This document shows, piece after piece, positions 44,665 through 53,970 of a stretch of 64,000 nucleotides of DNA. The stretch covers positions 2,542,001 through 2,606,000 of the forward strand of contig NZ_CP139035.1 of assembly GCF_029854705.2 (NCBI RefSeq), written 5' to 3'. A model generated the notes under the pieces. It saw nothing but the letters and a program-made list of their open reading frames with translations, searched no databases and had not been told where the DNA came from. The position numbers were made by a program, and so were the translations under genes. The DNA comes from Akkermansia sp. N21116. Lineage in GTDB: Bacteria; Verrucomicrobiota; Verrucomicrobiia; Verrucomicrobiales; Akkermansiaceae. Numbering within the stretch: position 1 is the stretch's first letter; every line of letters starts with the position of its first letter.

Positions 44665-46047
44665 ATGAAGAAGTCCCGTTTATTGGCGCTTTCGATGGGA
44701 ACAGTGCTAACTCTCACCATGCTGCCGGGTAACAGTGCTAGTCCGGAGCAAGCCCTGATAGAGAAGGATACAACCCGGAGCAATGCCCTAGGTCTTCTGG
44801 TTCTCAAGCGCATGTTCGATCAGAAGGTGTCGCCGGATGGCAATATCGTGCTGTCACCGGCTGGAATAGCATCCACTCTGGCAATTCTCCAGCCGGGTTC
44901 CCGCGGTGATACGAAAGATGCCCTGGATCAGGTGCTTGGGCAATCTACGGATGGAGTACAAGCTTTTCAGGTATGGCAAAATATCCGGCAACACAGCCGG
45001 ATTGCCTTTCGGCAGGCGGAACGGGTGTTTCTTTCCAACAAGTTTGCAATTGATGACTTTTACCCATCCCAGGCGATGGTTACCCGGCTTGACCTTGCAC
45101 AAAATCCGGAACAATCCACCCAATCTATCAATCAATGGGTTGCCCAGCAAACGAATGGTGCGTTCCAGCTTACTCTAACGGATGGCTCCGTTGGTGAACA
45201 AACTCCCATGGTTGCCGTTGGAGCTTTTACATTCTCGGGCATTTGGGAAACTCCTTTTCCGGCAAGTTCCGTCACGAAAGGCAACTTCCGGGTCGGTTCG
45301 CAAAATGTCGAGACAAGCATGATGACTCATGAAGTCCGGGCAACCTATGCAACAACCCCGGATTACACAATGCTGGCCCTTCCCTATGCCCCTCGAACAA
45401 CGGACGGCAAAACGCCATCTTCAACTCCGCTCTTGATGGTAATGATCATGCCCTCCGAATCATCGACATTGCGGAATTTCCTGCGCGACCTGACACCGGA
45501 GAAACTCCAGGGCATTCTTCCCTCCTCCCCTCCCTGCAAAGTCCGAGCCACAATACCCGCATTCAAAACCGTCACGGCCTATTCCCCTTCGTTGAAACCG
45601 TTTCTGGAGTTCGCGGGACTGGGGGTTTTGTTTTCTCCGTCTCAAGCCGATTTTTCGGGGTTGGTTGCAACGCCTCCGGCAACCCCGCTTTTCCTGGGAG
45701 ATTTCTATCAGCAATGCATGGTGACGGTAACAGCGGTAAATGATGCTCAAAATCCTCCAGAGCCCCTCTCCGGAACATCATCCCCGGAAGAAGCATCCTC
45801 CACAGTCATTCCTGCTATCCGTATCGACCGTTCGTTTTTCTGGTGCATTTATGACCCGAACACCGGCAATATCATTTTCATGGGAACGGAAGAAGATCCC
45901 AGCCGCTTGATTCCCAATCCCTACGATGTGGAAGAGAATCAAAACAATCTTTCGGAACCTGATTCTCTCTCCCCTCTCAATCGGCTCCATCGTCAGGAAA
46001 GGGATCATGCTCTGGAAAAACTCCAGACCGCACCAACGAAGTCCTAA
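44665..46047 (+). CDS. Secreted serpin-family protein (first of two)
   Basis: The 460-residue protein has a signal peptide (about 1-25, ending near GNSAS) and a serpin fold: NIVLSPAGIASTLAILQPGSRGDT (helix B/C), INQWVAQQTNGAF, AFTFSGIWETPFP and the closing DRSFFWCIYDPNTGNIIFMG. The reactive-centre loop after VTVTAVND contains NPPEPLSGTSSPEEAS in place of the usual Glu-Gly-Thr-Glu-Ala hinge. About 65 residues of charged tail follow the fold. The natural target and inhibitory ability are unknown. A second serpin gene starts 80 nt downstream. Confidence 0.9.
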   Translation: MKKSRLLALSMGTVLTLTMLPGNSASPEQALIEKDTTRSNALGLLVLKRMFDQKVSPDGNIVLSPAGIASTLAILQPGSRGDTKDALDQVLGQSTDGVQAFQVWQNIRQHSRIAFRQAERVFLSNKFAIDDFYPSQAMVTRLDLAQNPEQSTQSINQWVAQQTNGAFQLTLTDGSVGEQTPMVAVGAFTFSGIWETPFPASSVTKGNFRVGSQNVETSMMTHEVRATYATTPDYTMLALPYAPRTTDGKTPSSTPLLMVMIMPSESSTLRNFLRDLTPEKLQGILPSSPPCKVRATIPAFKTVTAYSPSLKPFLEFAGLGVLFSPSQADFSGLVATPPATPLFLGDFYQQCMVTVTAVNDAQNPPEPLSGTSSPEEASSTVIPAIRIDRSFFWCIYDPNTGNIIFMGTEEDPSRLIPNPYDVEENQNNLSEPDSLSPLNRLHRQERDHALEKLQTAPTKS

Positions 46048-46127
46048 GTCCGGAGCACTACCCCAGGACCCGTGAATTTTATTTTCTGCTTGCTCATGTC
46101 ATGAACTGTATTCATAGATGGTACTGA

Positions 46128-47300
46128 ATGAATACGATTCCTCGCTTCATCCTCCATACAACGCTTTGCCTGAGTCTCCTTGCCCTTCCCTTGCTCCACG
46201 GAGAGGAAGCCCCCTCTCTACCGGCAGTCAACCAACTTGGGTTCCATGTCTTCAAGTATTTCTCACAACAGCAGAAAGAATCCTACAAATCGTTCACGTT
46301 CTCACCTTTGAATATGGTCTCCTCTCTGGAACTCATCAAGGGATTGTCTCCGGAGTCCTCCCGACAACAAATTGAAACGATACTGGGAAGCGGTAAAAAT
46401 TACGATACCCTTACCCAATGCCTTCCCCGGCAAAATTCACGGTCTCATACAGCGACAACGAATTTTTTCCTCTTCATCAACAACAAGTTCAAAATGCCGA
46501 AAGGCTATCCCTATACGAAACTTGCCGTCCGAAAGGATTTCACGCATGGAGACAAGCTCGTTGAGGAAATAAATCAATGGGTTCAGTATAAATCGGAAGG
46601 CGGTTTTACTTCATCGTTCACCCCGGAACAAATACATCCTCAATTGCGTTTCATCCTCACAAGTATCCTTGATGTTCGCCTGACGTGGGAATTCCCCTTC
46701 TATCGCAATAAAACTAAAAATTCAAAATTCTATATTGCACCCGGACATTCCCTAATCGTCCCCATGATGAAACACGATTTACTTCCCTGTGCCCATGGGA
46801 AGGAAGAAGGATATTCCTTTGTATCCATTCCCTGCAAACCCAATCCGGATGGTCATCAGATTGCCATGACTTGCATTATGCCGACGACCCGTCAGTCACT
46901 CCAGGATTTCATTGCCCGGCTCACTCAGGAACAGCTGAAGAAGATCCTGGCAACTCCGAAGTCAGATCAGAATATACAAGCTTACATTGTCCTGTACTTA
47001 CCCCGTTTCGGTAACAAATCGAAAGCGATGGATATGATCAGTCCAGTGTCAAGCTTTCCGGCCTTGGAGGGATGTTTCACCACATTGCCCGAAGAAAGAG
47101 GCATCTGGAAACAGAGCTGTATCATCCGTGTCAGTGAAGAGGGAGTAAGGGCTCGCGCCATAGATGAATCGACGGATCCATTCGGAGGCGGAACGCAAAC
47201 CTATATCTTTAACCGTCCCTTCATGTGGGTCATCCATGATACGACGGAACCGCTCATGCTCTTCATGGGCGTATTTTCCCCTCAACCGACAAAGAATTAA
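46128..47300 (+). CDS. Secreted serpin-family protein (second of two)
   Basis: This 390-residue paralogue has a signal peptide (LCLSLLALPLLHG) and serpin landmarks: TFSPLNMVSSLELIKGLSPESS, INQWVQYKSEGGF, ILTSILDVRLTWEFPF and the closing NRPFMWVIHDTTEPLMLFMG. The hinge reads SEEGVRARAIDEST: Glu-Glu-Gly is kept, but two Arg replace the small residues that usually allow loop insertion. The two serpins are far apart in sequence, so the duplication is old. Its end is 43 nt from the convergent cytochrome gene. Confidence 0.88.
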   Translation: MNTIPRFILHTTLCLSLLALPLLHGEEAPSLPAVNQLGFHVFKYFSQQQKESYKSFTFSPLNMVSSLELIKGLSPESSRQQIETILGSGKNYDTLTQCLPRQNSRSHTATTNFFLFINNKFKMPKGYPYTKLAVRKDFTHGDKLVEEINQWVQYKSEGGFTSSFTPEQIHPQLRFILTSILDVRLTWEFPFYRNKTKNSKFYIAPGHSLIVPMMKHDLLPCAHGKEEGYSFVSIPCKPNPDGHQIAMTCIMPTTRQSLQDFIARLTQEQLKKILATPKSDQNIQAYIVLYLPRFGNKSKAMDMISPVSSFPALEGCFTTLPEERGIWKQSCIIRVSEEGVRARAIDESTDPFGGGTQTYIFNRPFMWVIHDTTEPLMLFMGVFSPQPTKN

Positions 47301-47343
47301 GTTCCAAGCCACCTCCGGCCGGGAACAGGTAGAAAAGAAAAGC

Positions 47344-49785
47344 TTACGGTTCCGAAACCCGGTAAGGTTCATCACCATACTGCCGCCACCAGTCCCGAAC
47401 CTGGTCAACTGAAATTCGGGGGGATTCAGATGTCCCGAAACGACGGCGCACATAGGTCATCACGGCAGCAGCTTCTTCCGGGGAGGAGATTCCGGGGGGC
47501 AGCATGGTAGTATCCCACGTTTTTCCGGCCACCGGGATTTTTCCCGTAACGCCATTGCGAACGATGCGCGCCATGATCGACGGTTCTTTCGCGATCCATT
47601 CGGATTGTTCAAGCGGCGGGTAATTAACACCGTCGCCTCGTCCATCGGCACCATGGCAAAGAGTACACTTCGTCGAGTAAAGCTGTTTACCTTTTTGCAT
47701 CACGAGGACATCGAGGGCTTGTTCCTTCCGGCTGGTATCAATTGCAGGAAGATTGCGTGCGTAGGAGGCCTCGACAAAGGGACGGGCATGAAGTTCAGCA
47801 TCAGGCACAACCTGGGCAATGCCTTGCAACATCTCCGCCCGCGTCACGTTTCCGCGTTTCAAAGTACGCAGGTAGGCAACAAGATGACGGATTTTCTCTC
47901 CGGGTACAACGATCGTTCCGGGAGGACTCTGAATAGGCAGAGAATCCGCATGCGATTGTCCGGCTTGTTCCTCCACCACATCGAACCATTCGGCCAGCGA
48001 AGGACACAACGAACCGGTACGTCCAAAACGACGGTCGCGCGGGTTATACAGGTGTAGCATCAACCATTCCTCGGGACGGGCGACAGGTTCTCCCTGACCA
48101 TCCTGATTGGTAAAGCGGACGCGTTGTTCCGCCCAAGCCCCCAACTGGAACAAGTCCGGTCCCAGGCGTACCCAGCCCAAGTGAGGAAGCCCTTCCCCGG
48201 CTGGACGAGACCAGTCCTCCGGTTCGCTGACACGGGCAACACCGTCCCCATTCCCGTTCTGGTACACGGATTCCTGAAGATCTTTCCCGTCGGGAAGACG
48301 CCGGACAATTTGAGTATGGCAAACGCCACATCCGGATGAAGCATAAAGAGCAGCGCCCTGTCGGTCAGCACCCGGGCGTTTGGAAACCAAGCCTCCACCC
48401 CCAGTAACCGGGGAAAGCTTCCCAACAAAGGACATCACAGGCACGACACACCCTGCCGCCAACACAACCGGCAGAACCCATCCGGGCAGCCATCTTCCTC
48501 CCCCATTCCTTTCGGAGCAATCCCTCCTTCCCCGGTCACCAGCTGCCGGCTCCATCCCACCGGAAGTTTTCCCCCGGTATGCAAGTCGGACTTCTCCCAT
48601 GGCAAAAGCCATCCACAAAAGCCAGGCAACGGCATAGCCGGACGAAACGATCACAAGCCCCAGATCCAGCAGCGTCGTCTGCTTGTCCCCTCTCGCGTAC
48701 TCGCCCGGCAGTAAAGCTGTAGCCGAAAACACAAACACCAGCAAAAACACGACAACACCAATCCCCAGACACCAGCGGGTCCACTTTGCGGAACACCCCG
48801 TCATCAAGGGAACAGCTACAGCCAACACAAGCGTCGCATCCACAACGTACCAATTCATCGGCGAAAGTTGGAACACTCCGGCTCCGTCAGGCACTACAAT
48901 CAGGGCAGCCCCCCACAGGCACAAACTCGCCAGCCAGAAACCCGACAGGCGCCGAGCCCCTCCCCTGCCCCTCATCAGGGCAGTCAGAATCACCACCAGC
49001 AAAGCACCTCCCCCCAGCCACACGGATGAACCGGGGGAACTCCATACACCATGCGCAACAGGCATATACCATGATCCGGAATCCCCGGCATACGCCGCCA
49101 ACAGGAGCATCGGCACCCACACGTGCCAGCCTTGCTCACCGGACCACTTTAAAAACAAGGCACTGCCGCACATCGCAGCTCCAATACACCACGCCTGCTT
49201 CAACCACCCGAAAACAACGAATTGACCGTCCGCCCCCGTCACACCGTCCGACAAACTCCAGTATCCCGCCGCCATGCACCCCCATACCAGCCCCAAGGCA
49301 ACCACACAAGGCACCATGCCTGTTCCGCATTCTCCCTTCCGGACAAGCAGAACAACCTGCAATACCCCAATCACGAGCAACGCGGGCATCACCCACGGAG
49401 CAAACGGCATTACGGGAACGCCGCTGCCGGATCCGACAAGAACGCTCAGTGTCCCCAGGGCGACACAAAAAGACCACAAAACAGTCAACAACCGTTCCCC
49501 TCCGGACATCGGCCCGCCCACCCCACTTCCGGCCACGGCCCGGGACATCCCCATCAGGCACGACCAGCCAAAACCATACAACATCACCCCTTCCCTCGCC
49601 AAAACAAGCAACCCGATATTGGCAATATCACCGCCGGCCAGTCCCGCCAACACATCTACCACGGTGGCTGACTGTGCCATCCCCAGCAAACATGCCACGG
49701 CAAGCCAGGCCAGGCAGCATAGCCACCACATGCGTCCTGAAGAATCCTTCCCATTGTCATGCATCACACAAGAACGATCATTCAT
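47344..49785 (-). CDS. Fusion of a degenerate CcoN-like membrane domain, a CcoO-like cytochrome and a class I cytochrome c
   Basis: This 813-residue protein is the last gene of an Alternative Complex III-like operon. Residues ~20-420 hold about ten membrane spans that loosely follow cbb3 oxidase subunit I (NIGLLVLAREGVMLYGFGW near the first heme site). They contain only two His in the membrane part, so hemes and CuB cannot be bound as in oxidases. A further span at ~435-460 leads to a CcoO-like domain with heme site Cys486-Cys489-His490 and WVRLGPDLFQLG. A second cytochrome c domain has Cys707-Cys710-His711 and TTMLPPG, whose Met is the likely ligand. The start overlaps actF by 4 nt. Confidence 0.7.
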   Translation of the reverse strand: MNDRSCVMHDNGKDSSGRMWWLCCLAWLAVACLLGMAQSATVVDVLAGLAGGDIANIGLLVLAREGVMLYGFGWSCLMGMSRAVAGSGVGGPMSGGERLLTVLWSFCVALGTLSVLVGSGSGVPVMPFAPWVMPALLVIGVLQVVLLVRKGECGTGMVPCVVALGLVWGCMAAGYWSLSDGVTGADGQFVVFGWLKQAWCIGAAMCGSALFLKWSGEQGWHVWVPMLLLAAYAGDSGSWYMPVAHGVWSSPGSSVWLGGGALLVVILTALMRGRGGARRLSGFWLASLCLWGAALIVVPDGAGVFQLSPMNWYVVDATLVLAVAVPLMTGCSAKWTRWCLGIGVVVFLLVFVFSATALLPGEYARGDKQTTLLDLGLVIVSSGYAVAWLLWMAFAMGEVRLAYRGKTSGGMEPAAGDRGRRDCSERNGGGRWLPGWVLPVVLAAGCVVPVMSFVGKLSPVTGGGGLVSKRPGADRQGAALYASSGCGVCHTQIVRRLPDGKDLQESVYQNGNGDGVARVSEPEDWSRPAGEGLPHLGWVRLGPDLFQLGAWAEQRVRFTNQDGQGEPVARPEEWLMLHLYNPRDRRFGRTGSLCPSLAEWFDVVEEQAGQSHADSLPIQSPPGTIVVPGEKIRHLVAYLRTLKRGNVTRAEMLQGIAQVVPDAELHARPFVEASYARNLPAIDTSRKEQALDVLVMQKGKQLYSTKCTLCHGADGRGDGVNYPPLEQSEWIAKEPSIMARIVRNGVTGKIPVAGKTWDTTMLPPGISSPEEAAAVMTYVRRRFGTSESPRISVDQVRDWWRQYGDEPYRVSEP

Positions 49786-51059
49786 TGCGCCCCCCCCTTC
49801 TCTTCACTCCGGCTCCGGGCCAGTGCCCCCAGCACCATCAATCCGGCAATCATCACGGTTGCCACCCCGGCCAGACAGGCAAACATCCCGTCCGAGGAAG
49901 AAATCCCCTCTGCCGGAGCTACCAGCCAACACGCCTCCAATAACGAAAATGCAACAATAAGAACCGACAACGCCCGACAACCCGGAGCACTTCGGCGAAC
50001 GCCAGGCAACATCAAACAGACAGCCGGTACCAATATCCCTCCCGCCATTGCCCACACACCACATACACTCCATCCATCAGCCAACCTCGGGGCCATCCAC
50101 CCCTGCTCCGCCGGAAGCTGTGCATACCAGACCAACATATACTGGGAATAGGCAAAATACGCCTTGAACAACAAAGCCGCCAACAACAGGGACGCCATCG
50201 CATTGCCGGGACTTCGGCTTATTCCCCCGGCATTCATCCCCGTACGGGACCATGCTCCCTTCCCCACAAAAAGCATGGATGCAGCCAACCCGGCTACGCC
50301 TGCATAAGCCACCATATACAGCGGCCCCATGGAAGAAATCCAGCCGGAGGGCAACATCAGAACCCAATCCACCCCCATCAATCCAATCACTACAACCAAA
50401 AACGGCAAAGCAATTGCAGCCCCCGTCCTCAACCTCCTCTCGGCTCCCAAAGCAATCGAACCGGTTCCAGCCCGCCGCCACACAAAAGCAAGCCCCGTCA
50501 ACAATGCAAAGTACGCCAACTGGCGTCCCATGAAAAATGGCACATTCAACCACCAGGACAACTCCGCCAACCGACCCTCTCCTGCCGCCTCCAAGGCCAT
50601 TCTACGCCAAGGGGAATCCCCTGACAGCCACGCTTCCTTCAACACATCGCGAGCCGTACCTGCCCATGGGAAAAGTACCGGCAGCAAACAAAACACCACG
50701 CACAGCATTCCAAGCCACGCCCCCGACCCGGCCAGCCCCAGCCGAGTCCAAACATCCCTTACAGGCACACTCCAACGGGCTCCTGCCACCTGTGCCACGG
50801 CAAACCAGAACAAGGCTCCCGCCGACAAGCATACCCCCCACATCCCGACCGACATGAACGCCGCCCCCAACGGTTTTCTCAACCATGCCAGACGAATCCC
50901 AGCCAACGAGACATCATCCCACGGCATCGCCACATAACACTGGCGAAACAGCGAGCATAACAAAACAGCAACCCCGACAAAAACGCACAAAACCAGGGAA
51001 CGGGGAATTCCGCGAAATCGTACCCTTCCGGATTCTGACTTCTTCTCCAACTCACTCAT
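49782..51059 (-). CDS. actF: ActF-like quinol:cytochrome c oxidoreductase membrane subunit
   Basis: The 425-residue protein has about ten hydrophobic spans and follows actE, as in Alternative Complex III operons. Sequence signs include the N-terminal span after a charged start, WWLNVPFFMGRQLAYFALL (ActF has a similar fourth span) and SQYMLVWYAQLPAEQGW near span 8. In ACIII, ActF is one of the large membrane subunits, with ActC as the quinol site. It overlaps both neighbours by 4 nt (ATGA), and a strong AAGGAGG lies 9 nt before its ATG. Confidence 0.78.
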   Translation of the reverse strand: MSELEKKSESGRVRFRGIPRSLVLCVFVGVAVLLCSLFRQCYVAMPWDDVSLAGIRLAWLRKPLGAAFMSVGMWGVCLSAGALFWFAVAQVAGARWSVPVRDVWTRLGLAGSGAWLGMLCVVFCLLPVLFPWAGTARDVLKEAWLSGDSPWRRMALEAAGEGRLAELSWWLNVPFFMGRQLAYFALLTGLAFVWRRAGTGSIALGAERRLRTGAAIALPFLVVVIGLMGVDWVLMLPSGWISSMGPLYMVAYAGVAGLAASMLFVGKGAWSRTGMNAGGISRSPGNAMASLLLAALLFKAYFAYSQYMLVWYAQLPAEQGWMAPRLADGWSVCGVWAMAGGILVPAVCLMLPGVRRSAPGCRALSVLIVAFSLLEACWLVAPAEGISSSDGMFACLAGVATVMIAGLMVLGALARSRSEEKGGAQ

Positions 51060-51745
51060 CGTGAAAGTCCTCCTTCCTCATCTTGCACAATCCCATCCGC
51101 CTTTGTGCTCCGTCCGTCCCCCCCGTCGGGAAATACGGAAGAGGAAGCGCCGTACAAATACCTTACCCATAGAGCCGCCTGCCACATTTCATCCACCGTC
51201 AGCGCTGTCCCGAACGCAGGCATGTTCCCCTGCCCGAACGCCGCACTTGCAAAAATCTTGCCAAGAGGATAACGCTCAAACTTTCGGTCATCAAAAGGCA
51301 AAATCGCCGGATACCCCTGATACGAAGCCACCGGTCCCTTCCCCTGACCATCCTCCCCGTGGCAACAGGCACAATGCCGGTCATAAATAATCTTCCCACG
51401 CTGCGTCAACTCGCGAACCGGCATCACAGACGTTAACTCGACAGGAACCGTATCCCCAAAACTTCCGGCCCGCTTCCCCGTTTCCAAATACCCTCCGCCG
51501 GATCTCGAGAACACAAGCTCCCCCGTCATCCCCGGAGCAGGAATACCGACAGGCTGCACATGAGGAGGTACTGTCATCACCGTCCGTCCCTGCTCCTCAA
51601 CCCGGCGTTGGGAATCAAGTCGCACCTGTGTCACATGGTTATCAAACAAATAATCCGCAGATCCGTGTCCGGAATCATTCCGGAACACCACCCATCCCGC
51701 AACAAGGGCCAAAGCCACAGCCGCAACAATCCAGTCCCTCCTCAT
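51056..51745 (-). CDS. actE: ActE-like monoheme cytochrome c
   Basis: The 229-residue protein has an N-terminal membrane anchor (IVAAVALALVAGWVVF) and one class I cytochrome c domain with heme site Cys125-Cys128-His129 (CACCHGEDGQG) and the likely Met ligand in GNMPAFG. The DNHVTQVRLDSQRRVEE stretch after the anchor resembles the ActE pre-domain. There is no lipobox; the usual ActE is a lipoprotein. It passes electrons from the quinol subunits to an acceptor outside the membrane. It overlaps actCD and actF by 4 nt each. Confidence 0.85.
   Translation of the reverse strand: MRRDWIVAAVALALVAGWVVFRNDSGHGSADYLFDNHVTQVRLDSQRRVEEQGRTVMTVPPHVQPVGIPAPGMTGELVFSRSGGGYLETGKRAGSFGDTVPVELTSVMPVRELTQRGKIIYDRHCACCHGEDGQGKGPVASYQGYPAILPFDDRKFERYPLGKIFASAAFGQGNMPAFGTALTVDEMWQAALWVRYLYGASSSVFPDGGDGRSTKADGIVQDEEGGLSR
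51069..51075 (-). promoter_or_regulatory. Strong Shine-Dalgarno site of actF
   Basis: AAGGAGG on the minus strand lies 9 nt before the actF ATG, inside the end of actE. It stands out because operon-leading genes in this window lack such sites. Confidence 0.6.
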
Positions 51746-53772
51746 CGTCCCTCAGCCTCCCTTCCATCTACACGGTCTCCCCCCGCGCTCTCTTCACCTT
51801 CACCGGCATCACGGCACAACACCGTATAGGGCATTCCCTCCGCTTCCAGCAAAGCAGTCACCAGGCTCCGGGAACAACCCGGCACCTGCATCACAAAATC
51901 ACATCCTTCTTCAGTACGGATAACACCTTCCTCCACCTCCCCGAACATCCCCCGCCTCCGACTCAGAAAACCACCCTCCACCAAAAAACCGAAAACAAGA
52001 GCAAGGCCGGCACCCAGCAACATCCCCTCAAAAATCCCCGGTACATACCCCGGCCACATCCCCCATCCCTGGACACGCCCTTGAACCACCAGAGGATCCG
52101 CCAGTACCTGCGTCACATACAACCACCCGACCACGACAGCCACACCGATCCCCCCGCCGCACACGCCCCAAACCGACAACCTGCGTCCACGCGTTACTCC
52201 GCCATGCCACGCCTCATCCAGACGCACCGCCTCACAAGGATACGGAGCCGACACGGCGATTACATGCATCCCATTCGCGGCAGTCACAGACTTCACCGCC
52301 CGGAGCAAGCCATCTTCATCTCCAAAAGCAAAGAAAGTCCCTCCCCCTGATTCCTCAGGTACTTCCCCCGGATTTTTCACCATCGCCCTCTCTGCACCGA
52401 CATCGCCCCCACCGACAGGCTCCTTCACACCAGACTGCAAATGCGACCTCATTTCACACAGGGAAAAAAACGGAGCCACCTTCATCATCCCCATATACAT
52501 CGCCACAAAAAGCCCCAGCGCACCCACCGCCATCGCCACATCGACCGAAGTCGGCACATACTGTGAATCCATCGCCTTCCAAAGACCATGTTCCAGAGAA
52601 CGAACGACAATCAGCCAACGCTCCGACCACATCCCGACCAGCACACAGCATGCCACCGGAACAACTACCCACGGAGAACGACGCCAGCGCTTCACCCAGA
52701 ACAACTGCGGAACCACCACATTGCACGCCGCCATCATCCAGAACACCGGATCGCCGCACCTCGCCGCCATCATCCCCCACGCATTTCCTCCCGACAACAA
52801 AGCCGTCCCTGCCTCCCAGAAATACATCACAGCCATCACCAGGCTCAATCCCAGCACAAACCGCGACGTCATCCCCACCACACGCGGCGTAATATGCCCC
52901 CCCACAGCTGCCGGAGACAACTTGCGCACCGTCAGCAAAATCAACTGAACCATCGCCATACCGCTCAAAATCGCACCCGCCACAAAATACGGAGGAAACA
53001 TCGTCTCATGCCATCCATGCACCTGCGTCACCGCAAAATCAAAACTCACCACCGAATGCACCGACACCACGAGAGGAGTCAACACCACGGCCAGCAGCAC
53101 ACTGCACCGTTCATAAACAGCCCATTGCCTCCCGGAACCGTTCCACCCCAGCGACAGCACACCGTAGAGCCTCCGCCTCCATGGCGACGAACAACGATCC
53201 CTCAAGACCGCACAATCGGGCACCAGCCCCATCCCCCAATACAAAACCGACAAGGAAAAATACGTACTCACCGCCAGCACATCCCACACCAGAGGCGACG
53301 ACAAATCCGGCCACACACCCGACACCTCCGGCAAGGGAGACACCATCCACGCCATCCAGATACGCCCCACATGCACCACCGGGAAAATCGCCGCGCACAC
53401 CACAGCGCACAAAGTCATCAACTCCGCCCCCCGTGCAATCGGACTCCGCCAATGCTGCCCCGTCAGCAAAAGCACCGCGGAAATCAACGTCCCGGCATGC
53501 CCCAGGCCGATCCAAAACACAAAATGCACGATATCCAGCCCCCACGGCACATCATTCGTCACCCCAAGCACCCCGACACCTTCCGCACCGATGCGCCAGG
53601 CGCTCCAGCCCAGTCCCCAGACTGCCGCCACCACAGCCAAAGCAAACAAACACCGCCACAAAAGCCCCGTCCGTGCTTCCACCGATGCCACGACGGCCTC
53701 GACCATCCGGCGCACGGCCGCATGATCGTTTGTGGGGACAACTGGGTCGTCAGAGTGCTCGTTCATCATCAC
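51742..53772 (-). CDS. ActC-ActD fusion (NrfD/PsrC-type quinol subunit plus DUF3341 domain)
   Basis: The 676-residue protein joins two subunits that are normally separate. Residues ~40-450 form the ActC/NrfD-like bundle of ten spans, with VPWGLDIVHFVFWIGLGHAG, VHVGRIWMAWM and HSVVSFDFAVTQVHGWHETM, the last being a strong ActC hallmark near the quinol site. After a linker rich in Gly and Glu, residues ~485-640 match ActD: FFAFGDEDGLLRAV, SAPYPCEAVRLDEA, two spans, and PGIFEGMLLGAG. The first gene of the operon. Upstream there is no ActA pentaheme cytochrome and no ActB iron-sulfur protein within the window. Confidence 0.85.
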   Translation of the reverse strand: MMMNEHSDDPVVPTNDHAAVRRMVEAVVASVEARTGLLWRCLFALAVVAAVWGLGWSAWRIGAEGVGVLGVTNDVPWGLDIVHFVFWIGLGHAGTLISAVLLLTGQHWRSPIARGAELMTLCAVVCAAIFPVVHVGRIWMAWMVSPLPEVSGVWPDLSSPLVWDVLAVSTYFSLSVLYWGMGLVPDCAVLRDRCSSPWRRRLYGVLSLGWNGSGRQWAVYERCSVLLAVVLTPLVVSVHSVVSFDFAVTQVHGWHETMFPPYFVAGAILSGMAMVQLILLTVRKLSPAAVGGHITPRVVGMTSRFVLGLSLVMAVMYFWEAGTALLSGGNAWGMMAARCGDPVFWMMAACNVVVPQLFWVKRWRRSPWVVVPVACCVLVGMWSERWLIVVRSLEHGLWKAMDSQYVPTSVDVAMAVGALGLFVAMYMGMMKVAPFFSLCEMRSHLQSGVKEPVGGGDVGAERAMVKNPGEVPEESGGGTFFAFGDEDGLLRAVKSVTAANGMHVIAVSAPYPCEAVRLDEAWHGGVTRGRRLSVWGVCGGGIGVAVVVGWLYVTQVLADPLVVQGRVQGWGMWPGYVPGIFEGMLLGAGLALVFGFLVEGGFLSRRRGMFGEVEEGVIRTEEGCDFVMQVPGCSRSLVTALLEAEGMPYTVLCRDAGEGEESAGGDRVDGREAEGR

Positions 53773-53970
53773 GGTGACAATAATGAATCAAAGAGTACAT
53801 GCCACACCTCGCCCGTCAATCAGCAAAAGCCTCCCCCCCGTGCCTCATCTCCGTCATTCCCCTCCAATTCACACACAAACCCAGCCATCAACTCCAGCAG
53901 AATCCAAAATTGAAGCCCCTTCCCACCAACCTCAATCTCTCCTCCCCCACTTATCCAAACCTCAAAACAA
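53773..53970. other. Divergent intergenic region upstream of the act operon
   Basis: About 200 nt before the 33-bp repeats, between the act operon (minus) and the AAA ATPase gene (plus). It is C-rich on the plus strand, holds no gene, and should contain the act promoter. Confidence 0.4.

Noticed and set aside
52588-53913. 441-residue open frame opposite actCD, and a similar 385-residue frame at 48786-49943
   Set aside because: Both are Arg/His/Pro/Thr-rich mirrors of membrane-protein genes and have no recognisable fold.
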